Assembly (NCBI RefSeq): GCF_030936135.1
Contig: NC_082603.1
Location: 35,568,329 to 35,632,328, forward strand
Source of the DNA: Gavia stellata
Lineage: Eukaryota; Chordata; Aves; Gaviiformes; Gaviidae
DNA: 64,000 bases
Direction of reading: 5' to 3'
The notes under the pieces are model-generated. The model did no database searches, was not told the DNA's origin, and was given only the letters and a program-made list of their open reading frames with translations. The stretch's first letter is position 1. Each line of letters opens with the position of its first letter. Positions 54,876 to 64,000 of this stretch are shown in pieces. The position numbers and the translations under genes were made by a program.

Positions 54876-57800
54876 GGATTTTGATTTTCCCTGAGTGTAT
54901 AAAATAATTGTTTCAAATCAGTCATCAGCTCTTGGTTCCCAAAGTCATCTTCTGAAGGTATTTCTAGATCCCCTTCTGAGGATATGGACTCAGACTGGAG
55001 ATGAAACAGCTGATTCATTTTTTAAAAAAATTAAAAACCAATGTTCATAATGCGTGTCCTCTAATAAAAGTCAAAGTTGTTTTGAAAGTTTTCCTCTGTG
55101 AAATACAACCACAGAGAGAAATGACATATATTAACAAATTCTTTTTTTTTTTTTCATCTGGAAAACTTGTGTACATGGAAAGTTCTTTTCCAAATTGGGT
55201 AGGTGCTTTTTCTTATTGGTCCATTGTAAAGTAAGGAAATTAATCTCTGTGATCGTCCATTTTTGAGAGCTGCAGAGCAGGATCCAGATGACCTCATCGT
55301 TGGCCGGTGATGTTCAACTCAGCTGGGGAGCATCCGTGTGGGGATGTTGGTGTGCGTGAAGAGGGGAGTCAGCGCTCCTGAACAGGACATCACATGTGTA
55401 TTGGTGATGCTGACCCACCGTGCTGACAGGTTATGTAGAAGTAAATACCGGCTGGAAGAAGACAAATGCAAAAACCTGCACCGAAGCACACACAACTTAT
55501 CTTTCAGATGCTTTCATTTTTTATGATGTGATAACGACGACAAAATCATACTAAAGCAGCAAAACTTTACTGGCTCCCGTTTATAGTGGCGCGGTGCTAT
55601 GGCAGCCTCCTTGCCTCTGGGTTCAGGCAGGTTTGATTTCTTTTAACTATTATTTTACCATTTTTTTACCCCCCCCTGCCCAGCAGAGTGTCTGCATCAA
55701 CACCTAGTTCTGCCCGGGGGATGTCCCCGTTGGTGACAGGCGGTGCTTTGGGCAGGCGATGGGAAGCTTGGCTCCGTGGCGTGGGAGGCTGCAGAGTCCG
55801 TCGGTCCGTCCGTCTCCGCAGAGCTTGCTATACACAGCCCTGCACCGCAGAGATGCTGCCTGCCCAGGAGATGCGGGAGTCGGGGTTAGCTGGTTACTTT
55901 TCAGTTCACTACTTTAAGGTTTATAGCGAGAAAGTGTGAGTGAGGAGAACAGTCATGCCTTCTCCTTAGACTTGTTCCTTCAATGCTTGTTGCAAGCCAC
56001 AGGGTCTGAATTCTGAAGCGAAATGGTTAAAGCAGTCCCCTCTGAAGGAGGGGGGTCTGACCATGGCAAGGGGCACTCGGTGCCCTCCTTTGCTGTGAGA
56101 CCTTGCAGGTACCCAAGGGATCAATTCAGAGCGCTTTTAAAACTCTGGCCCTTGTTTTGGTCACCAAAGGGGAACAGCATTCTCTCTAAAAAGGTTGGTT
56201 TTTTTTCAACCTGTGCTTTTTCCCCTCCTCTGTGAAAAGCGTGGTCAGCGATGCTCGTCCGCAACACTCAGCATCCACAGCGCTCCTTGTTCCTCGTACT
56301 GCAGCTCCATAAGGACAGCTTGCCCATAGCATTTATTTGCATTAAGTAATAAAATTAAATTTAAGCATCATGTCTTTGAAAAAGCAAAAGTCCACGCACA
56401 CATCCGAGGCTCTGAGGGCAAAAGTCCTCTGGAGCGCTGAATGCTTGCGTGGCCCTGGCGAGCGCTGGCAAGCTGGACTCTGTGTTTTCGGCGTTCAGCG
56501 GCGGCTCTTGGCAGCGGCTGCAGAAGGGGCCGGGGACGATGAAATATGAGGGTGCTGCCGGTGTCCTGTCCACTTGTGCAATCTCACGGGTTGCCTCTCG
56601 AAGTTTATGGCTCTTCTCAGCTTGTCTCAATAGGAACAACATTTTGCTCAGATTTATCATGTGTTTAAACAAGCTGATAACGCTTTGAAAAATGTATTTT
56701 CATGGTGGGGCGTTTGGTGTCCTTTCAGCGAAACGCAGGGAGTGCTCAAACCCTTGGCCGCGTGTGAGCTGAGCAGGAGGCGATGGCTGGCCCCGCGCCA
56801 GCGGCCACCCAGAGGTGTAGCAGATGTTCTCCAGGTTCTCCAAGGAAGCTCCGTCCAACCGTTCCGTCTGTGAATAACCAGATGTGACCCACCGTGGTAC
56901 AGAAGCTGCGTGGGAGGGGAGGGTGCCCATCACCATCGGTGGCAAGTTTGACCTTTTTCTTGCCAATGGCAACTGGCCAGAGCCGCTTCAGCTTCCCCTT
57001 CCCGCTGTGCGTCAGGGAAAGCCTTCGGCAAGAGCCAGGCCAGGACTGCCGGTGCTGATGTTCGGTGGCCCGGGGCAGCATCACCCCGCCGGCCAGTGCT
57101 CTCTGGTCACAAAGCTCGGTGAAAAGCGTCTGGCGTGTTTTCAGATTTGAGGTGAGGTCCAGGTTTAGCCCAAGCTGTGCCCAGTACGAAGGTGGAAAGA
57201 CCAACGAGCGAGCAAAGCTACAAATCAGTTTAGCCATCACTAAAGACACCCGCCCTGGTTTAGGGGGTCCTGGGCTACCACCAATGTAGAGGTGTGCTGA
57301 TCTTTGCACCAACTTTTGACTCAAACCCCATCTCTCTTCTCATGGGATGTTACAGACACATACAGACCTGCGCTCCCTTTGGTTTTTCTAAGGCTTTTCA
57401 TACCTTGTCCTCCAAAGAAAAGCTATTTGTTCTACATTTGTGAAGAAGCAAACTTTTGTGGGGAGAAAGGAGTCGTCAAGACTCTTGTTCAAAGCAGTTT
57501 AGTGGAAGAAATTCGCATTATCTTTCTGACACATTCAACTTTAACTTCTTCAGTCTGGTGTGCTGAACCCCAAGTAAACATCTGTGAATGGAAAATTTGG
57601 TCAAAAATCTGTGCTTTACAGAGAAAGATTGGCACACAGACTCCAGACGGACTTTATTAAATATTAAATAAACTGAAATGAACCGGGAGGGCTTACATGA
57701 CGTTGCTAGTGCTTCTGGCAAGTAAACATGCCCCTTCCCTTGATGTGAGTCCTGGATCCGAGCTCCTCTCTGTCCTCTTCCCGGTGGAGCAAGGGCATGG

Positions 57801-59114
57801 TTTCAGAGCCAGAGAAATGCGGAACTGGTTTGCACAAGGATGTTTCAGAAACTGGAGATGTCTTCCCTTCCAAATACCCTCTGGCTGGCGTTGGGCTGGT
57901 GCTGCTCCAGCACTGCTGCTCCTTTCTGGGGAAGGACGAGACCTGCATGGGGACATTTGCTCTCTCGGCTTCCCCACTCGTGCCATACGGATTTGCTGGA
58001 GCCCCAATTCCTGACAGCCGCTTCTCCTACTCGATCCAGCTCTCCCGTGGCTCTCCCAGCCCCGGCCAGCACTGAACTAGGGAGCAGCAGGATGATGCCC
58101 CCGCTGCGTGCACGGGGCGATGGCCCTGGGAACCCCCCTGTGAGCACCGCCATGATCCCCACCTGTGCCCTTGGCTTTCCTCCATGCTGGCCCCTGGCAT
58201 CTGAGCTCCCAACACGCTGAGGAGACCCACCAGCTTCTGGGCTCTGAGACCCACCACAAAGTCCACGTCGGTCCTCTGTATCTCACACGCTCTGTGACAT
58301 GCTCAGGCCACAGCAGTGCTGCAGGCTGCCAGGTCTTCTGAATTTCTGGAAGCTGAGCCTGTCATATATTGTATATCTTGGCAGGATATTTAGGAGAACA
58401 TAACCTGGCTTGCTACCAGTGTGAAAAAACTTGGATTTTTTTTCTTTTTATTTTAAACAACTTTCTTCACTGCTTTCCATCACCAGTATTGTACACAGAT
58501 CTTGCTGAACCAAATACTCTGTTGTTGATTCATAACGACAAAAACAATCTATGGTGCTTAAAAAATAAGTTGAATCTCACCAGAACACAGCTCTGGAATA
58601 TCTTTAAAAATATTCCCATGTCAAAAGACTCTTCACTTCCCCTCCTCCATCCTGCATCTTGTAAAATTAGAAGCAAGGACCTTCCAGCCTGGACAGAAAG
58701 AGGGATATTGCCTTTCTCTGAAGAAATAAACTCTAAAGGATATCTCAAGTTACTGAGTTTAAGTTCAACCATTTCTTAGAGGTTTGAGGTTAAAAGTCAT
58801 AGGGGGTGCTTCTATGAGACACTGGTTGGAGTCCAATATTGATGTGATTATTCACCCGATGGTTTTTCAGTCTCTAGTACTGGGGTAGGACGGATATCTG
58901 CCAGCTTGCCATTTTCATGTGGCTGAGTGATCTTGAAAGATAACCTTACACTTCAAAAATCGCCCTTTTCCAGCCCACGAGGACTCCCATCGCAGTACGA
59001 GCACGGTGATGGAGTCAAATCTGTGAGACGGCTTCAGTGACATGAGGTGAAGTGGAAAGGAAATGGAAGTAAATTAATTTGGAAATGACAGCGTAGCTGC
59101 GTCACTTAGTAGGG
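54876..59114. other. Intergenic, no gene recognised
   Basis: Mixed composition, with a T-run at 55142-55154. Open frames of up to 192 codons on the minus strand (56746-57324) show no homology I recognise. Confidence 0.45.
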
Positions 59115-59160
59115 ATCTATCTATCTATCTATCTATCTATTTATTTATTTACCTATTTAT
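59115..59160. repeat. (ATCT)n/(ATTT)n microsatellite
   Basis: About six ATCT units pass into ATTT units. It is a compound tetranucleotide microsatellite, likely variable between individuals. Confidence 0.92.
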
Positions 59161-61529
59161 TGAGTTTCCACCCATCCTCTACATGATCCAGACTCAAGTT
59201 AGGTTCATCAGACATTCTGCTTTCACCAGGAGCTGAGGAAAACACAGACCTACAGATCAGTGGCTGGAAGCTGTAGAGCTGACTTGATCTTCACCAGACG
59301 CTGTTATTAGTGTCTTGGTCCTGATGGAGTCTGAGATCATCCTCTTGAATGCGTTCGAAGCACTGGGTGCATGTGCTAATCGCCGGGCGGGGTATTCATC
59401 TCCCAAATTCGCTGTCTGCCCTTGTCTCCCTCCGTCTCCTGTGTCTCTGGTGAGGCTCTCAGGCGCCTGGTCTTGTGCTCCTGGGGCTCTAGAGTTGGTC
59501 TTTCATCTGTTTTCCTCTTTCTCTCCACCTCTCCGATCACACAGACGTGGCACTCCACCAGCCAGCTCCCTTCAGCCTTGCACGCAGGGCGTCACTTAAG
59601 ATCTCTGAAGAAAAGCATGTGTGTGCCTTTTTTCTTTCTGGCTTAAAAAAGTGTGGCAATGCTCTGTGCCCTCGTTTCTGCACCGTGACCCTGCCGTGCC
59701 AGCAGCCCCAGCTCTCCCTGGGCTGCTGGGCTGGGCTGGGCTGGGCTGGGCATCTGGGTGGATGGAGGACTAACTAGTCAGTTTACTCACGCTCTAATGA
59801 ACATTCTCAGTCCCTTTTGTTGTTTTATTAGCTCTAAATTGGTGGCACAGACTACTGCAAGCTTTAAATTTGAGGGTGTAGCAGCTTTGGTTCAGCTGCG
59901 GCAGTATTTTAACCCAAGCACCATTATTTTGATTTCTGGGTAATTTACTCCTTTCAAAAATTGTTAAAAGCTTTCAGCTGCATTGCAGCTCCAGCTCCCC
60001 TTTCCACCCCCCTCCCCTTCCCACCCTCCCAAATTCCCTCGCTGTGCTCGGCAGGACCGGCGCTTGCATTGCGAGCTTGAAGATGCTGGCTCTGCATCTC
60101 CCCGTGGCCGGCGCAGGAGATGCCGGCGCACCGTGGGGTCCCCAGCTGCCGGAGATACAGCCCATGAAATGATGACACGTTTGTAAGTGGACTGCTTTTG
60201 GGAGATTGGGCAAAATGGAAAAAGGTAAAGCTTTAATAGAAAGCAAAGAATGTCATATAGCGAGAAGATGGGGGAGAAATTGGATGAGATTATCCGAACG
60301 GAAAATTTTGAGCTGCTCTACCACAATTGGTATTTATGAACTAGGGGAGAGAGCGCTTGTTTGCTCGTAGATCGGTGATGTTTGGTGTCATAGCAACTGG
60401 CTAACTGCTAAATAATCAATACTCATACATGTAAATAAACGCATAGACGTGTGGGTAACGAGTTTCTGCTTGAGCTCTCTTTTTAGTTTTAAGTGCTGTT
60501 GTGCAAAGAGAGGAATAAAACTGCATAAAACCCACACAGTGTAATTGTGACAGGGAGTTAGAATTTTGTTAAATCTGTTAATATTTCCGTATCTGTGGAA
60601 GCTGCATGAATCGATGTTGGGCTGATGTATTCACATGGCAACTCTCGACAGCTGGTTTTTGGGGTCTTTAATATTTTGACTTCTGAATGCAGATACAAAG
60701 CGCCTGTAGCTTCAGATGTGACCACAAATACTGGTGTTTTTGCCAGACAGCTCGTGCTCTCTAATTTTAAAGACAGCTTATTAACAGCGAGTGAAGCAGC
60801 GATGGGTGTCGGACTGCTCCCCTGCGGGCCGGGCTCGGCACCCTGGGGAGTCCAAACCCGATGGAGATGGTTTGTGCGTTGGTACCCGGGGTCTGCCCGC
60901 GGGGTGGGCAAGCCTCCCGCACATGGGGTGGGAGATCTGGAAACACGGGTGTGAGTGGGATGGGTGAGCACCAGAGGCCTCAAATGTAATTAACCCCGTA
61001 TTTAGCAGTGGCAATATTTGGATTTGGTATTCTCCCATGTGTGCGAGGGTAATTAATTAATCTCAGGAGACTCATTTTAAAGTTTTGTCATTGGGTTCTG
61101 CAGCAATAATACATGGCTAAAGCAGTCTGAGCTCTTGGGGGAAAAATACATCACTATTTCCTAAAATGTCTTTAAAAAAAAAATCATAAAATTGCGGTAA
61201 GTTCAGTTAATTGCTTTGGATATTAGAATGAAAAGTGAAAAGTCAGAGCACCTATTAACACTGCTACACTCCCTCCCCAATGCACTAAACATCTTTGGTT
61301 GGCCCAGCTTTGCGGACGGCAGTCACAGCTCTGACTCTGCTTTGTGGTGGAATGACCTCTCTACACTTTTATTTGTCTGATTTCACAGGAAAGTTTCCTG
61401 TTAAACAGGAACCCTGCCCCGGGAGGCTGTTCCCCGAGGAGCTGCCCTTGCCGCCCGCAGCGGGTACTGAGGCTGTGGGACCCTGTCTGAGCAGGTCTGG
61501 AAGAAACCTCGTAGGAAGAGGCGTAGAAT
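59161..61529. other. Intergenic, no gene recognised
   Basis: Apart from the GGGCT run there is no supported feature. AT-rich stretches at 60200-60620 and 61030-61270 look unique. Confidence 0.45.
59718..59750. repeat. (GGGCT)n pentanucleotide run with quadruplex potential
   Basis: Five GGGCT-type units in a row, with nearby extra GGG runs. Four or more G-triplets with two-base loops meet the usual G-quadruplex pattern on the plus strand. Confidence 0.85.
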
Positions 61530-61755
61530 CTCAGGCTGGATATTAGGAAAAATTTCTTTACTGAGAGAGTGGTGAAGCACTGGAAGAGGCTGCCCAGGGA
61601 GGTGGTGGAGTCCCCATCCCTGGAGGTGTTCAAGGAAGGTGTGGATGTGGCACTGCGGGACATGGTTTAGTGGGCATGGTGGGGTTGGGTTGGTGGTTGG
61701 ACTCGATGATCTGACAGGTCTTTTCCAACCATAGTGATTCTGTGATTCTGTGAAA
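61530..61755 (+). mobile_element. CR1 LINE, 3' fragment with octamer tail
   Basis: Encodes the last residues of CR1 ORF2 in frame ([20 protein letters not shown], then [15 protein letters not shown]), ending at a TAG in CATGGTTTAG. The 3' untranslated end GGTTGGACTCGATGATCTGA and TCTTTTCCAACCATAGTGATT follows, closing in tandem ATTCTGTG octamers. About 225 bases remain, cut off at the 5' side. It is close to consensus, so probably one of the younger insertions here. Confidence 0.93.
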
Positions 61756-64000
61756 AATTACTTGATACCGCTCCCCCTCATAACTAGAATGAGGTGTTAT
61801 GTCTTAAGCAAGAAACATAAAATTAAGAGAGAGAACTTCTAAGAAGAACGCATATATTCCTGAAAGACATTGACTGGGGCAGATCAAGCCCTCCCAACTC
61901 GAGCCTGGCCTGCAGCCCACAAAATGCCTATTTCAGCAGAGCTTCCCTCTGTTTCCAAAATACATATCCACATGACGGCTCTCCAAACCAGGGTGCTGCC
62001 TTCAGTGTATTACACCATGGCTGGTATAATTCATATTTCCAGGGGCTAATTGCCCAGATTGGCTCTCCTATTTATATCTTCATGGTTCAATTTAAAAAAA
62101 AAAAAACTTAACGAAGCAAACCTCAAGCCCAGAGTGGTGGTAAGGGCCAATGCTCCTTTTGTCTCTGAGCAACTGCTGCGAGTGCCGTGCTGGTGGCGGA
62201 GCTGCTCGTTGAGGGACGCTGGCTGCTGGCCGTGCCGTTAGAGGTGCTGCTGCTCTTTGCAAGCGCTTTATGTTTACACCAATAGGATCACTCACACAGG
62301 ATGAAAACGAGCTAAATTATGAGGTGAGGTATCTGGATCCACTTACTGTTCTGACTGATGCTGCCTCAGAACTGCAGCCTCGCGAATGCGAGGAAGAAGA
62401 TGGGGTGGTGTTAGCACACACATTTTATAGCAGAAGGGCTGCCAGATGACCTAATTACAGCCAGGCCTGTTTTCGGTAACCCAGGACCATGCTGTGCCAA
62501 ATCCGTTGCTGTGTCTGCACTACTTGGTTTCTTAGCAAAAGCCGTGGCAAGCAAGTGAAGGAAGAAATGAGCCTTGCCTCGACCTTTTGAGATGATCTTT
62601 TGCACTTCCAGGAAGAATTCAACTGCTGTGACTGTCTGAAGGTGCAATATATCCTGCCCAAATTACAGCATACGCTCCAATGTGGTGTGCATATGGAGAT
62701 TATGGGAGAAATCATCATCATTTTTAGCAGAATCAGTAAGAAAGAATCTGCTAATTGACTCATTCTTGTTCTATTTGCTATTTAGAATTTACCAATAACC
62801 ATATACGTGTACATTTACATATACATTGGTGAAATACCAGTATAGCAGAGATACATGCAACTTGGCATTAACAAAAGTGAACACTTATTCTTTAATTTTT
62901 TTTTCCTGCAAAAAGCACTGACTAATAGTACTCTTGAACACAGAGTATCTTGAAAATGTCCCTTGTTCAAAACAGCCCCTATTCTTCAAAAAAAAGCCCC
63001 AAACCCCTTCTTCCCTCTGAAGTGAAAGCTCCTGGTCACGCAGAGCAGTCATGCCAGGCAGCAGCAGGCAGCACTTGTGTTAATTGTAGAAACGTTCTTG
63101 AGTCCTGCTCCTGCTCCTGCTCCTGCTCCTACTGTCACAGCCCTCATCGTCTCCCCCTGAAATTCCTCGCCACCCCTTGCCTCTTGGCAGGGCACGCCGG
63201 GTGCCGGGTCTGGTCCCCCCCCAGCCCTGGTGCTCCCGCTGGCCCCAGGCTGCGGCTCCTGTGCAGCGGCACGTTTGCCACGGGCACGCAGCCCCAGCCA
63301 GCCCCAGCTCAGCAATGAGTTTCCCCATGACAGGAGGCGAATTTTTCCTTCTTTCTTCCCCCGTGCATCTTCACGAAAAAGTGTAGTGTAGAGACAGGAG
63401 CCGCTGCTGCTGAGGGTTGCGTCAGCGGAGCAGAGTCAGGGTGGTTGGGCGCTACCTGCTCGTTTATTGTTTGCATAGACTAACATGTTTGTTTGTGGTG
63501 AATTAAGTCAGCAGCATTTCCAGGCCATGGTTTAATGAACAGAGAAACGCGTGCACAGCGAGTCTCTGAAAGCAGAGAAAAGAGGGTCCGGCAGGCGTTG
63601 CCAGGGGCTGGCAGCACCCCTCTCCTCCCGGGTACATTAGACGGGCAAACGCCAGTCATGAACACAACGGTTGTCGAAGCTGATGGTGCTCGTGGGGTCG
63701 GTCGCCCACGTGGGACTGAGCCCCGAGAGCAAAGGGAGCAGCTCATGTCCCCCCTCTTCTCTAGAAGAAACGGAATAAGCAGGTTTCATCCCCGGCCACA
63801 TACAGAGCAGCCCCTGGTGCGAGGTGCGAGTTAGCCAAGCGATGCGGGTTTGAGAAAGGTAGGAGAGAAGCTCCGGGGAAACGCAGGGTGCTGGTGGTGT
63901 AAGCCCAGGTCTGCTGGCTTCTGCTGCCCTGAGGGGCCGCGGGCAGGGTCCTCGCCCGGGGTCCTGCACCGTGCTGCTCCATCGCTCTTATTAGTGCAGC
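61756..64000. other. Intergenic, right edge of window
   Basis: Holds an A-run at about 62095-62106 and a hexanucleotide repeat at 63103-63130. GC content rises after 63000. No gene is recognised up to the edge. Confidence 0.45.
63103..63130. repeat. (TCCTGC)n hexanucleotide microsatellite
   Basis: Between four and five copies of TCCTGC in tandem, the last one altered. On the minus strand it yields a spurious alternating Gly/Ala or Ser/Arg run. Confidence 0.85.

Noticed and set aside
63049..63328. Minus-strand frames with Gly-Ala or Ser-Arg alternation
   Set aside because: They are caused by the TCCTGC hexanucleotide repeat.
24111..64000. Exons of PTGER3, the expected next gene
   Set aside because: I looked for its seven-transmembrane blocks in the translations and saw none on either strand. 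It must lie to the right of the window if the order is conserved.

Overview
The window is vertebrate nuclear DNA and almost certainly avian. It holds split genes with GT-AG introns, large CpG islands at promoters, and several fragments of the CR1 non-LTR retrotransposon, two of them ending in the ATTCTGTG-type octamer tail. Crocodilians and turtles also carry CR1, so bird is an inference. The species cannot be read from the sequence.

Layout: (1) 1-2304, minus strand: the 5' end of ANKRD13C. Its first coding exon is at 1953-2304 under a CpG island at about 1690-2790, and intron 1 runs off the left edge. (2) 2505-6190: a gap of about 4 kb between two head-to-head genes, with no coding exon seen. 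(3) 6190-24110, plus strand: the complete CTH gene (cystathionine gamma-lyase). It has twelve coding exons, a CpG-island promoter and one clear poly(A) signal, and the spliced frame gives 401 residues with every PLP and active-site residue in place. (4) 24110-64000: about 40 kb with no gene I can recognise. It contains CR1 fragments, a 16-bp minisatellite, simple repeats and a cluster of CpG-rich patches at 28.1-30.7 kb.

The ANKRD13C/CTH head-to-head pair matches the order known in mammals, where PTGER3 lies beyond CTH. I found no PTGER3 exon here. CTH makes cysteine, 2-oxobutyrate and ammonia from cystathionine in transsulfuration and also produces H2S. ANKRD13C is an ER-associated ankyrin-repeat protein that acts as a chaperone for GPCRs. 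The two share no pathway, and their pairing looks like conserved synteny.

I see no evidence for a novel multi-gene system. The points most worth a second look are the orphan CpG-rich cluster with overlapping long antisense reading frames at 28-31 kb, the Pro-to-Ala change and the private C-terminus of CTH, and the higher-order minisatellite at 50.4 kb.
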